Positions 42,448 through 51,139 of a stretch of DNA of 64,000 nt are shown here, one piece after another. The stretch comes from Maritalea sp049801075. Its GTDB lineage: Bacteria > Pseudomonadota > Alphaproteobacteria > Rhizobiales > Devosiaceae. The stretch's first letter is position 1; each line of letters opens with the position of its first letter. A model generated the notes under the pieces. The model was not told the DNA's origin. It was given only the letters and a program-made list of their open reading frames with translations, and did no database searches. Both the position numbers and the translations under genes were made by a program. Location: contig NZ_JBNAGG010000001.1 of assembly GCF_049801075.1 (NCBI RefSeq), positions 744,001 through 808,000 on the forward strand, written 5' to 3'.

Positions 42448-42548
42448 CCACGCCTGTGTACGAGTTTGGTTAAATTCGCCCTGTAGTCTTGGCAGGCTGG
42501 CAGATAAAGGGTAAATGAAGCACAAAGTGGTTCAAAAGGGATATATTT

Positions 42549-43133
42549 ATGATCACCACCTTTGATATTATTGTCGGCGTTCTTGTGTTGATCTCGGCGC
42601 TTTTGGCCACCATGCGCGGTTTTACCCGTGAAGTTTTGTCGCTGCTCACTTGGGGCGGCTCTGCTGCTTTCGCTGTCTGGATGTATTACAACAATCCTGA
42701 GTTGGCCCGCAATTATGTGGCAGACCCAATGGTGGCGGACATCGTCACCGTGCTTCTCAGCTTTATTGTAGCGCTAATTATCCTGCATTTACTGACCATG
42801 TGGATTGCTGATCTGGTGAGCGACAGCAAAATTGGCCCATTGGATCGTTCATTAGGCTTTGTCTTTGGCGGCATCCGCGGCATCTTGATCATTGTGGTAT
42901 TGTTAATTTTCGGCAATTGGCTGTTTGCGAATGATTTGCGGAGTTTCGCAGCTGACAGCAAAACCATGCCGATCCTAACGGATCTCGGTGAGGATCTGAT
43001 CAGAGCCCTACCGGATGATGTGGAAGCGATGTTCACAGATTTCTTGCGCGGCAGCAGCACACCTGGACAAGAAGTGCCAGTGACTGAAGGCACTGATCAG
43101 TTTGAAGAAGAATTGAGCACCAGTTCAACTTAG
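42549..43133 (+). CDS. cvpA: CvpA family membrane protein
   Basis: 194 residues. Four membrane segments (from TFDIIVGVLVLISALLATMR to GGIRGILIIVVLLIFGNWLF) with the CvpA signature MRGFTREVLSLLTWGG. C-terminal polar, acidic tail after about 160. Linked to colicin V export and cell-surface homeostasis; lies directly before purF as in E. coli. Confidence 0.9.
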   Translation: MITTFDIIVGVLVLISALLATMRGFTREVLSLLTWGGSAAFAVWMYYNNPELARNYVADPMVADIVTVLLSFIVALIILHLLTMWIADLVSDSKIGPLDRSLGFVFGGIRGILIIVVLLIFGNWLFANDLRSFAADSKTMPILTDLGEDLIRALPDDVEAMFTDFLRGSSTPGQEVPVTEGTDQFEEELSTSST

Positions 43134-43164
43134 CGCGTCATGCGTCTAATTGTTGACCGGTGTT

Positions 43165-43193
43165 TGCGGTGAGTTTGGTTGACTCTCACCGCA
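43165..43193. promoter_or_regulatory. 9-bp hairpin between cvpA and purF
   Basis: TGCGGTGAG (43165-43173), 11-base loop, CTCACCGCA (43185-43193), perfect arms, no T-run. It could end cvpA transcripts inefficiently or lie in the purF leader. Confidence 0.4.
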
Positions 43194-43248
43194 TAGCGGC
43201 GTAATGAGCCGAAACATATGGTAACCCCTTTCACTTTCTAGGGCGAGA

Positions 43249-44772
43249 ATGCTGATGCACGCACCACACGCAACCGGCCAAGCCGGTATCCAAGATGACA
43301 CCGAAGCGTTTGATCTTGATGGAGACACGTTGCGTGAAGAATGCGGCATATTTGGCACCCTAGGGCAGAGCGACGCCGCCGCCCTCACCGCACTTGGCCT
43401 GCACGCCTTGCAGCACCGTGGTCAGGAAGCCGCAGGCATCGTAACCTTTGATGGCGAACAGTTCCGTTCTGAACGGCATATGGGCCTCGTCGGCGACCAT
43501 TACACAGATGCAGCCACCCTTGAAAAATTGCCGGGCAAAGCCGCAATCGGACATGTGCGCTATTCAACAACTGGCGAAACAGCTTTGCGCAATGTGCAGC
43601 CACTTTTTGCTGAATTGAGCGCAGGCGGTATCGCTGTTGCGCACAATGGCAATTTCACCAACGCACTTAAGCTGCGCAAAGAGATTATTAAAGATGGCGC
43701 CATCTGCCAGTCCACATCTGACTCGGAGGTGGTTTTGCACTTGATTGCGCGCTCGCAAAAAGAACGGTCGTCCGATCGTTTTGTGGATGCCATCAGCCAG
43801 ATGGAAGGCGGCTATGCATTGATCGCCCTCACCCGCACAAAATTGATTGGTGCGCGTGATCCGAATGGCATTCGTCCTTTGGTGTTAGGTGATTTGAACG
43901 GCTCTCCGATTTTGGCCTCTGAAACATGTGCTTTGGACATTATTGGCGCGAAGTTTGTGCGCGACATTAAAAATGGCGAAGTGATCATTTGCGAACGCCA
44001 GCCCAATGGTGAGGTGACCATCGAATCTTCCATGCCGTTTGACGAAAAGCCTGAACGCATGTGTCTATTCGAATATGTATATTTTGCGCGTCCAGACAGC
44101 ATTGTCTCTGGCCGTTCTGTTTATAATGTCCGCAAAAACATGGGCATCAATCTGGCACGCGAAGCCAAAATTGATGCGGACGTTGTTGTGCCCATTCCAG
44201 ATGGTGGCACGCCAGCCGCGATTGGCTATGCGCAGGAAAGCGGCATCCCGTTTGAATTGGGCATCATCCGCAACCATTATGTGGGCCGGACCTTTATTGA
44301 GCCGAGCCAGCAAATTCGGGCCTTTGGCGTTAAGCTGAAACATTCGGCCAACCGTGGCCAGTTGGATGGCAAGCGCGTTGTGCTGGTTGACGATTCAGTT
44401 GTGCGCGGCACCACATCTTTGAAGATTGTGCAGATGGTGCGCGACGCGGGGGCAAAGGAAGTGCATTTGTGCGTTTCCAGCCCCAAGATCACCCATTCCG
44501 ATTATTACGGTATTGATACGCCGGACCCATCGAAATTGATCGCCAATCAGTATGTTGATCATGACGAGATGTGTAAGTTTATTGGTTGCGACAGCCTGCA
44601 CTTCCTGTCTGTTGATGGGCTTTATGATGCTGTGGGTGGCGTTAAACGCGACCCGAAAAATCCGCAATTTACCGATCACTATTTCACTGGGGAATATCCG
44701 ACCCGTCTAGTGGATTTGGAAGCGGAAAAAGGCAATATCAAACAACGCTCTATGCTTAGAGAGGCAGGATAA
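43249..44772 (+). CDS. purF: amidophosphoribosyltransferase
   Basis: 507 residues. N-terminal nucleophile Cys32 in REECGIFGTLG, preceded by a propeptide that is normally removed. HRGQEAAGIV, GHVRYSTTGE, and the PRPP-binding VVLVDDSVVRGTTS. First committed step of purine synthesis. The ATG at 43255 is an alternative start. 3 bases separate it from the SDR gene. Confidence 0.97.
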   Translation: MLMHAPHATGQAGIQDDTEAFDLDGDTLREECGIFGTLGQSDAAALTALGLHALQHRGQEAAGIVTFDGEQFRSERHMGLVGDHYTDAATLEKLPGKAAIGHVRYSTTGETALRNVQPLFAELSAGGIAVAHNGNFTNALKLRKEIIKDGAICQSTSDSEVVLHLIARSQKERSSDRFVDAISQMEGGYALIALTRTKLIGARDPNGIRPLVLGDLNGSPILASETCALDIIGAKFVRDIKNGEVIICERQPNGEVTIESSMPFDEKPERMCLFEYVYFARPDSIVSGRSVYNVRKNMGINLAREAKIDADVVVPIPDGGTPAAIGYAQESGIPFELGIIRNHYVGRTFIEPSQQIRAFGVKLKHSANRGQLDGKRVVLVDDSVVRGTTSLKIVQMVRDAGAKEVHLCVSSPKITHSDYYGIDTPDPSKLIANQYVDHDEMCKFIGCDSLHFLSVDGLYDAVGGVKRDPKNPQFTDHYFTGEYPTRLVDLEAEKGNIKQRSMLREAG

Positions 44773-44775
44773 TCC

Positions 44776-45513
44776 ATGACCGAACAACAAGATCTGGCTG
44801 GCCGTGTGATTGTGGTCACAGGGGCCTCTCGAGGTATTGGCTATTTTAGCGCGATTGAGGCGGCAAAGCGCGGCGCGCATGTGATCGCCATTGCCCGCAC
44901 CGTTGGTGGGTTGGAAGATTTGGATGATGAAATCCAAGCTGCTGGCGGCAGTGCCACTTTGGTGCCCTTGGATTTGATGGATGGCGATGCGATTGACCGT
45001 ATGGGCCGTGCCATTTTTGATCGTTGGGGCAAGCTGGACGGCTTGTTGGCCAATGCGGGCATGTTGGGCACCATCAGCCCCGTTAGTCACCTGTCCCCCA
45101 AAGATGTCGATAAAGCATTTAATCTCAATGTGATCGCCAACTTCCGTTTGGTGCGTTCGCTTGAACCATTGTTGAAGCAGTCAGACGCTGGCCGCGTTGT
45201 ATTTGTTTCGTCCAGTTCAGCCTATAGCTGCAAGCCCTATTGGGGCCTTTATGCGGCCACCAAGGCGGCGCTGAACGCCATGGCCAAGTCATATGCGGGC
45301 GAAAACGCCAACACGCCGCTGAACATCAATGTGGTCAATCCCGGCCCTACCCGCACACAAATGCGCGCCAAGGCCGTGCCTGGTGAAGATCCGGAAACAA
45401 TTCCACATCCACGTGAGATTGCGCCGAAATTCATTGATTTGATTTCGCCCGATTTTGCAGAAAATGGTCAATTTGTTGACCTGAAAGACAACGGCAAGGT
45501 TTCACCACTGTGA
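44776..45513 (+). CDS. short-chain dehydrogenase/reductase
   Basis: 245 residues. Cofactor site TGASRGIGYFSAIEAAKRGA (about 15-35), LLANAGMLG in place of NNAG, Ser in FVSSSSAYSCKPY, Tyr-Lys in YAATKAALNAMA. It is a member of the YciK-like/unknown-substrate SDRs conserved behind purF in Rhizobiales. Its stop overlaps the next small gene as GTGA. Confidence 0.9.
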   Translation: MTEQQDLAGRVIVVTGASRGIGYFSAIEAAKRGAHVIAIARTVGGLEDLDDEIQAAGGSATLVPLDLMDGDAIDRMGRAIFDRWGKLDGLLANAGMLGTISPVSHLSPKDVDKAFNLNVIANFRLVRSLEPLLKQSDAGRVVFVSSSSAYSCKPYWGLYAATKAALNAMAKSYAGENANTPLNINVVNPGPTRTQMRAKAVPGEDPETIPHPREIAPKFIDLISPDFAENGQFVDLKDNGKVSPL

Positions 45514-45671
45514 ACCGAAAAGCCGCTATCATTGTAGGCGGCTTTGCCCTTTTGGCCCTCGGCATTTGGTTTGGTATGCATATTGAGCGCTGGCTCGTTG
45601 TCGATGCTTGCCTAGACGCTGGCGGAAATATTGATTTGACCCGCGGCTTTTACAATTGCGAGCTTGAGTAA
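45510..45671 (+). CDS. 53-residue single-span membrane protein (short gene)
   Basis: GTG start in a GTGA overlap with the SDR stop. Sequence: basic MNRKAA, one membrane helix (IIVGGFALLALGIWFGMHI), then ERWLVVDACLDAGGNIDLTR with a conserved-looking Cys and a second Cys near the end (FYNCELE). Type II-like topology would put both Cys outside. No family assigned. Its last 22 bases overlap the 3' end of the convergent ComB-like gene, so the two coding ends share bases. Too short for ordinary gene finders but well supported by coupling and composition. Confidence 0.65.
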   Translation: MNRKAAIIVGGFALLALGIWFGMHIERWLVVDACLDAGGNIDLTRGFYNCELE

Positions 45672-46411
45672 AACCGTATCTTTTCGTTCGGGCTCATATC
45701 GCCGGGCATATCTGCCGCTTTCATGCCAATATCTTCATAAGTCTTTTGAAGTGTCTGCAATCGCGGCACACAATTGGCCGCATTCAATTGGCTTGCCCAT
45801 TCCACATCTTGCGCAAAGCCGCGCTCGGTTAGCTCTTTGCCTGAATCGCATTGGTGCAACGCCGCCAGCAAATCATTTTCACACGCGTTGAAAACCGCCA
45901 TCGCAGCAATCGCTTCAGATGTTTTGTCGCCAGTGAGAAAAGACGCAATCGCGCCCGCAGCGAGTTGATCCTCAAATGCTGGGCGTAGACTGCCATCTCC
46001 ATGCCAGCGCTCACCTGCCGCGACAATCACAATGTCATCGCCCTGCCCCATCGCCGCCTCTGCAACCGCTTTGGCATTGCGCAACGCGCCAGCAAAACTG
46101 GACTTTGCCTTAGACAGAGTCGAGAGGTTTGAGCCGTTTGGCGACGGCAAAACAATTTTTTGGCCGGGTTGAACCATGTCCAATGTCGGCGGTGAGAGCG
46201 AAAGCCCCTGCTCTTTGCGCTTGCCCACGCATTCAATTGAGAGGCAAGCGGCTAGCCTCTTGCCGCCCTCATAAGTGCCAAACGGGAACACTTTCGCTCC
46301 GCGAGCACATGCAACAGACAATGCCGTCGAAAAGCTCAAGCAATCCACAATGATCGCGGTGCCAGTGGCTCGCTCCAATGCTTTTGCGCCCCATTCCACA
46401 TGTACGCGCAT
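45650..46411 (-). CDS. 2-phosphosulfolactate phosphatase family protein (ComB-like)
   Basis: 253 residues. Seen: ATGTAIIVDCLSFSTALSVACARGA, with central VLPSPNGSNLSTLSKA and AGERWHGDGSLRPAFEDQLAAGAI, the blocks of the ComB family, which hydrolyses 2-phosphosulfolactate in coenzyme M synthesis in archaea. In alphaproteobacteria the role is unknown; a phosphatase on a related acid is likely. It overlaps the small 45510 gene tail-to-tail and directly follows a LysE gene (one base) on the same strand. Confidence 0.82.
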   Translation of the reverse strand: MRVHVEWGAKALERATGTAIIVDCLSFSTALSVACARGAKVFPFGTYEGGKRLAACLSIECVGKRKEQGLSLSPPTLDMVQPGQKIVLPSPNGSNLSTLSKAKSSFAGALRNAKAVAEAAMGQGDDIVIVAAGERWHGDGSLRPAFEDQLAAGAIASFLTGDKTSEAIAAMAVFNACENDLLAALHQCDSGKELTERGFAQDVEWASQLNAANCVPRLQTLQKTYEDIGMKAADMPGDMSPNEKIRFYSSSQL

Positions 46412-47029
46412 TTAATGTGCCCGGAAGCCGATAGCTAATGCTGCTGCGCCGATGATCACGGCGGCAGAACGGTTCATCCATTTGTAAACGCGGGTCGATG
46501 AAAGCCACTCACGTGCCCCGGCGGCCAACAATAGATATGGCACAGCCACCAGCAACAAAATTGCTGCTGTACAACCTAGAATGACAAAGTAATCCGAGAG
46601 CGTAATTGCGCTCATATCGAGCAGCACAGGGGCCAGCGCCAGATAAAACAGGATTGGCTTTGGGTTGCTCAGGCAGATAATGTAGCCGTTTAGCGTCAGC
46701 GCAAAGATACCGCGTTTGTTGACCACTTCGGTCTTTTTCGGCGCGTCGCTGCTCATCCAGAATTTATAGGCGAGATATAGCAGATAGGCAGCGCCGATGA
46801 TTTTAGCCACCAAGAACGCGTCTGCGTAAAGCTCACTCACGGCTGCGAGGCCAAGAATGGCAAGCGTCAGCCAAGTCAAATCGCCAAAGGTGATGCCGAT
46901 CAGCATGGCAAAAGCAGGTTTGAACCCGCGCCCCAAAGCCGTGCCCAACAGGGCCATAATGCCCGGGCCGGGAATGGCAACAGCAATCGCGAGCGCGATG
47001 CAATAAGCGATCAAAGAAACAGTGGTCAT
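46412..47029 (-). CDS. LysE family exporter (RhtB-type)
   Basis: 205 residues, six membrane segments. LysE/RhtB signature AVAIPGPGIMALLGTALGRG and the paired IICLSNPKPILFYLALAPVL. Exports amino acids or similar small molecules. The gene adjoins the ComB-like gene (stop at 46412, ComB start at 46411), so the two are coupled. Divergent from a second LysE gene. Confidence 0.88.
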   Translation of the reverse strand: MTTVSLIAYCIALAIAVAIPGPGIMALLGTALGRGFKPAFAMLIGITFGDLTWLTLAILGLAAVSELYADAFLVAKIIGAAYLLYLAYKFWMSSDAPKKTEVVNKRGIFALTLNGYIICLSNPKPILFYLALAPVLLDMSAITLSDYFVILGCTAAILLLVAVPYLLLAAGAREWLSSTRVYKWMNRSAAVIIGAAALAIGFRAH

Positions 47030-47119
47030 GGTGAAGCTCTATTAGACGTTTGCGGCTCACGCTAATCCGACATGATTAGTTGGTCAAGCACAATCCATCA
47101 CTGGGATGAATAGATCCAT

Positions 47120-47131
47120 TGATAATTATCA
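47120..47131. promoter_or_regulatory. TGATAATTATCA palindrome between divergent LysE genes
   Basis: A perfect 12-bp palindrome in the 156-base spacer, followed by CTTTCATTG. The rest of the spacer shows no strong feature. Confidence 0.35.
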
Positions 47132-47185
47132 CTTTCATTGATTCAGCCTTCATGGCCTAATGGTTGTCAAATTTGGGAGATATTT

Positions 47186-47785
47186 ATGCTGATAGGCTTT
47201 ATCATTGCGGTGATTTTGATCACCATTGTCCCCGGCCCCTCTATCTTACTGCTTTTGGTGGTGAGCCTCCGGCAAGGCACCATGGCTGGCCTCAAATATA
47301 CTTTGGGCGTTTTGGCAGCAGATGCTGTGTTGCTCACCATCTCCTTGCTTGGCCTTGGCGCGGTGCTGCAAGGTTCTGCAATGTTGTTCAACATCGTGAA
47401 ATGGGCTGGCGTCGCCTATCTGATTTATCTGGGCATCAAGCAATTGCGTGCGCCAAGCGAAATCAAGCTGGAAACCAACCAGAAGGTGCAAGCCCCGTTT
47501 ACGCAAGGGTTTGCCATCACCGCGCTTAATCCCAAAGCCATCGGCTTCTTCGTGGCCTTCTTCCCGCAATTTATTGACCATCGCGGCGACGTTTTGGCCC
47601 AACTGATGGTGCTGGTGCCGCTCTTTATGTCACTGGTGTTTGTGATCTTTGCCATCTGTGCCTTTTTGGCAGGCTATAGCCGTCTGTTGTTTGAAAATCA
47701 CGCGGGGCAGATCACCCTGAAATATGGCGCTGCGACGGGCCTGCTCGGCTCAGCGGCCGCAGCCGCTTTGGTCCAAAAGGCCTAA
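47186..47785 (+). CDS. LysE family exporter
   Basis: 199 residues from the ATG at 47186, with GGGAGA at 6 bases; the frame extends to 47138. Signature IVPGPSILLLLVVSLRQGTM, membrane segments throughout, and ITALNPKAIGFFVAFFPQFI. Family exports amino acids or lactones; substrate unknown. Ends before a bidirectional terminator. Confidence 0.88.
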   Translation: MLIGFIIAVILITIVPGPSILLLLVVSLRQGTMAGLKYTLGVLAADAVLLTISLLGLGAVLQGSAMLFNIVKWAGVAYLIYLGIKQLRAPSEIKLETNQKVQAPFTQGFAITALNPKAIGFFVAFFPQFIDHRGDVLAQLMVLVPLFMSLVFVIFAICAFLAGYSRLLFENHAGQITLKYGAATGLLGSAAAAALVQKA

Positions 47786-47798
47786 GTTCAAGAACAAA

Positions 47799-47820
47799 AA
47801 GGGCCGCTTTCGCGGCCCTT
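47799..47820 (-). terminator. intrinsic terminator between LysE and der
   Basis: AAGGGCCGC (47799-47807), loop TTTC, GCGGCCCTT (47812-47820). The minus strand continues with TTTGTTCTT, so it ends der; it may also act on the LysE transcript. Confidence 0.85.
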
Positions 47821-47824
47821 GATT

Positions 47825-49291
47825 TTAGGATGGCTTAAACTTGCCTTTTTCGTGATAGGGGTTTTGTCCCCCCCGGATCCAAAGCCGGATCGGCACGCCT
47901 TCAAGGCCAAATGTTTCGCGCAAGCCCTTCACCAAATATCGCTCATAAGATTTCGGCAGCGCATCGGGGCGCGAGCAGAAAATAATAAAGCTTGGTGGCC
48001 GCGTTTTGGCTTGGGTCATATAGCGCAATTTGATGCGGCGACCAGACACGGCTGGGGGCGGATGGCTTTCGGTCATGCCGCTCAACCATCGATTCAAACG
48101 CGCGGTGGAAATCCTTGAATTCCAAGTCTTTTCCACCTTCAGCACCGCTTCCATCAAGCGGTCAATATTCTTGCCACGCAAGCCAGATAAGGTCACCAAT
48201 GGCACGCCTTTAAGCTGTGGCAACAGCCGCTCGCACGCCTCTTTCATTTCGCGCAAATGCTCTTGCTTGTTCTTCACAAGGTCCCATTTGTTCAGCGCGA
48301 TCACGATGGCGCGGCCTTCGCGCTCCACCAGATCAGCCAATTGCAGGTCCTGCTTTTCGAACGGGATGGTTGCGTCCAGCATCAGCACAACAATTTCGGC
48401 ATATTGGATTGAGCGCAGCGCATCAGCGACAGAGAGCTTTTCCAGCTTTTGCTGCACGCGAGATTTTTTGCGAATACCCGCCGTGTCCACCAAATTGATG
48501 GTCCGGCCATGCCAATCCCATGGCACCATAATCGCATCGCGTGTGATCCCTGCTTCGGGCCCGGTCAACACGCGCTCAGCGCCCACCATCTTATTGATCA
48601 GCGTTGATTTGCCCGCATTGGGCCGACCTACAATGGCCACATTCAAAAAGCGATTGGGGTCGTATGTGCCCTTCCCGTCTTCAACGCCTTTGCCATCTTC
48701 GTCCAGCTCAACATTGATCTCGGGCATCATGCTATCATCGAGGTTGGCCACCGCCGCCTCAAATTCAGCTTCGCCTTCTTTAAGCACTTCAGCTGCTTCT
48801 TCAATTGCTGTGGCAACAATGTTGTATAGGTCGGCAAGGCCCATGCCATGCTCGGCAGAAAGCGCGATCGGCTCGCCAAAGCCCAGCTTGAACGCCTCAT
48901 AAAGGCCGGCATCTGCCAATTGGCCTTCATATTTGTTGGCAACAAGCGTCACTTTTTTGTCGGCCTTGCGCAGCAAGCGCGCAAAATGCTCGTCCATCGG
49001 CACCACGCCAGCGCGTGCGTCGATCATAAACAGGATGACATCTGCGGTTTGAATGGCCTGCTCGGTTTGCTCGCGCATCCGTGCTTCTAGGCTGCCGTCA
49101 TCAGCATCTTCATAACCTGCGGTGTCGATCAGATTAAATGTCAGATCGCCGATGCGGCCCGTGCCTTCGCGGCGGTCGCGGGTTACGCCAGGTGAATCAT
49201 CCACCAGCGCCAGTTTTTTGCCCACTAGGCGATTAAACAATGTCGATTTACCGACATTGGGTCGCCCAACGATCGCAACAGATACACTCAT
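47825..49291 (-). CDS. der: ribosome-associated GTPase Der (EngA)
   Basis: 488 residues. Two G domains in tandem: first VAIVGRPNVGKSTLFN with DTAGYED; second VAIVGRPNAGKSTLINKM with NLVDTAGIRKKS and NKWDLV. C-terminal KH-like domain with RFGLEGVPIRLWIRGG-like end. Needed for 50S assembly. It follows a YfgM-like gene on the same strand. Confidence 0.96.
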   Translation of the reverse strand: MSVSVAIVGRPNVGKSTLFNRLVGKKLALVDDSPGVTRDRREGTGRIGDLTFNLIDTAGYEDADDGSLEARMREQTEQAIQTADVILFMIDARAGVVPMDEHFARLLRKADKKVTLVANKYEGQLADAGLYEAFKLGFGEPIALSAEHGMGLADLYNIVATAIEEAAEVLKEGEAEFEAAVANLDDSMMPEINVELDEDGKGVEDGKGTYDPNRFLNVAIVGRPNAGKSTLINKMVGAERVLTGPEAGITRDAIMVPWDWHGRTINLVDTAGIRKKSRVQQKLEKLSVADALRSIQYAEIVVLMLDATIPFEKQDLQLADLVEREGRAIVIALNKWDLVKNKQEHLREMKEACERLLPQLKGVPLVTLSGLRGKNIDRLMEAVLKVEKTWNSRISTARLNRWLSGMTESHPPPAVSGRRIKLRYMTQAKTRPPSFIIFCSRPDALPKSYERYLVKGLRETFGLEGVPIRLWIRGGQNPYHEKGKFKPS

Positions 49292-49334
49292 TTTGATGGC
49301 TCCAATAGCCTAAATATGTTCGCGGAATAGCCGC

Positions 49335-50051
49335 TTATTCGCTTGCCTCGGCATCAGTGGCTGCGGCGTCAGCTTCCGCATCAGCACTGTCGCCACCGGT
49401 CACGCCTTGCGATTCCAATTGCGCAATGTATAGCCCAATCCGTTGCGCCAAATTGCGGGGCGCTGCCGGATCATTGGCCACCGCGTCAAACTGGGTGCGC
49501 GCTTCAACAAATTGACCTGCCTGATAATAGCTTAGGCCAAGCGCTTCCCGCGCCGCATTGCGCAGTGGATGGCCATCCACTTGCAAATCGCCAACGCGCT
49601 GGCTCACGGCCAATGGGTCGCCACCATCTACGAGCAAATAGGCTGCAAATAAGGAAGCTAGTTCACGCAAGCGTTGATCATTTTGCGTGGTCGCAATTGC
49701 ATCATAAGCTGCAACGGCTTCATCGACCTGACCTTGTTGCGCAAGGGCAGCCGCTTCACGGAAGCTTGCCAAGGTTGGGTAATTGCCAGCGCCGCTTGTT
49801 TCAACTGCGTTCAACGCTTCCAAGCCAGCTTCGTAATTTCCTGCCTCAACTTCGTCGAGCGCTGCCACAAATTGCTCTGCAGATGCATTTTGCTGCGAGC
49901 TCTGCCACCAGCGCCAAGCCTCATTACCGGCCACGATCAGCACAATAACAACCGCCGCGCCAATGATCCATGGGCCAAATTGGCGCCATAGCTTGCGCAT
50001 ACGCTCGTTGCGGAGATCTTCGTTGACTTCGTTAAAAATTTCGTCTGACAT
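49335..50051 (-). CDS. YfgM-like membrane-anchored TPR protein
   Basis: 238 residues. A cytoplasmic N-terminus (SDEIFNEVNEDLRNERMRKL), one membrane helix (FGPWIIGAAVVIVLIVAGNE, about 26-45), then periplasmic helical repeats (TPR_21/DUF2133). The C-terminus is Asp/Ala/Glu-rich. YfgM-like proteins link the Sec translocon to periplasmic chaperones; adjacency to der is conserved, though bamB is not between them here. Confidence 0.82.
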   Translation of the reverse strand: MSDEIFNEVNEDLRNERMRKLWRQFGPWIIGAAVVIVLIVAGNEAWRWWQSSQQNASAEQFVAALDEVEAGNYEAGLEALNAVETSGAGNYPTLASFREAAALAQQGQVDEAVAAYDAIATTQNDQRLRELASLFAAYLLVDGGDPLAVSQRVGDLQVDGHPLRNAAREALGLSYYQAGQFVEARTQFDAVANDPAAPRNLAQRIGLYIAQLESQGVTGGDSADAEADAAATDAEASE

Positions 50052-50194
50052 TTAGATATGCTCTTTATTCGGGCCGTGTTTGAGTGCCGCACCATAGTGT
50101 GATGCAAAGGAAAATGCAATTTTTCTGGTGCAAAATACGATGAAAATTCACGCCCCCTTTGATTTTTTCCAAATGCGGTTAAAATCAGTAGCTT

Positions 50195-50548
50195 ATGGAC
50201 GAATTAAACGCACAAGAAATCGCGCACTTTAAAGAGGTTTTGTTGGCAAAACAGCAAGAGCTTCAGGCAATTGATGCCATAAGCGAAGATGCGCGCAAAG
50301 CGGTAGAGCTGGACCAACAATCCGTCGGCCGCCTCTCCCGCATGGATGCGATGCAGGGCCAAGCCATGGCGCAAGCGCAAAATCGCCAACGCCGCCGCGA
50401 ACTTACCCGCATCGAGATGGCCCTCACCCGCCTACAAAATGGCGACTATGGCTATTGCGACAATTGCGGCGACCCTATCGCGAAACGGCGATTGGAAGTC
50501 GACCCCGCAGCAGGGTTTTGTATTCGGTGTGCAGAGGGGAATGAGTGA
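50195..50548 (+). CDS. DksA/TraR family C4 zinc-finger protein
   Basis: 117 residues. Coiled-coil N-terminus (AQEIAHFKEVLLAKQQELQA), a linker, then the zinc finger CDNC (about 90-93) ... CIRC (about 110-113) in YCDNCGDPIAKRRLEVDPAA. Shorter than E. coli DksA; belongs to the DksA/TraR family that enters the RNA polymerase secondary channel. Whether the acidic coiled-coil tip (DxxDA) is intact is unclear from the motif SRMDAMQGQ. Confidence 0.82.
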   Translation: MDELNAQEIAHFKEVLLAKQQELQAIDAISEDARKAVELDQQSVGRLSRMDAMQGQAMAQAQNRQRRRELTRIEMALTRLQNGDYGYCDNCGDPIAKRRLEVDPAAGFCIRCAEGNE

Positions 50549-50616
50549 GGCTCATGTTGACCTGACGAGAGTGGTGTGGCTTCACTACCATTTTTGCACC
50601 AGTTTAGTATTTACAA

Positions 50617-51063
50617 ATGAGACACAAAAAGCTTCACAGCGTTGCCCACAATTACGCCACCTCGCTGGCAGGTGGCGTAAGTTTTGTTGTTCCAAATCGT
50701 CTTCTTCTTTCAGATATTTTTGCAGAGGCGGCAGCAAACAAAGAGGGTGTTATCACAGCGGACTTTTTGACCGGCAAGGTTGACGGCGCGATCAAGAATG
50801 GGGAAGTCGAGCAGGCATTGCCATTGCTAAAAAATGCGTTCCCCCAATTTTGTGAGAAGCACGGTGTTCATGTGTCTGAATACAAAGCGTTTCTAGCTCG
50901 CTTCGTTTTACACAAAACAGAGGTCAGCTATCTTATCACGATTGAGGATGACAACGGCAAGCGAAGCACTGTTGAATATATTGGACGTACGGGGAAACGC
51001 GCGGAGGAGTTAGATCATCTTGGCAGGCGACGCCCCAAACTCTCTAGCAATCCGCCTCAATAA
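50617..51063 (+). CDS. hypothetical protein
   Basis: 148 residues without membrane segment or signal peptide. Mixed alpha/beta with LSDIFAEAAANKEGVITADF and VSYLITIEDDNGKRSTVEYI. No family recognised. The ATG has no clear ribosome-binding site, and it follows the DksA-like gene by 68 bases. Confidence 0.5.
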   Translation: MRHKKLHSVAHNYATSLAGGVSFVVPNRLLLSDIFAEAAANKEGVITADFLTGKVDGAIKNGEVEQALPLLKNAFPQFCEKHGVHVSEYKAFLARFVLHKTEVSYLITIEDDNGKRSTVEYIGRTGKRAEELDHLGRRRPKLSSNPPQ

Positions 51064-51139
51064 TCGAGTTCATCATTTGGTGCCAAAAGCAGATAGTCAA
51101 ATTAGGTGCACGTCCATATTGCAATGGAAATGATAACAA

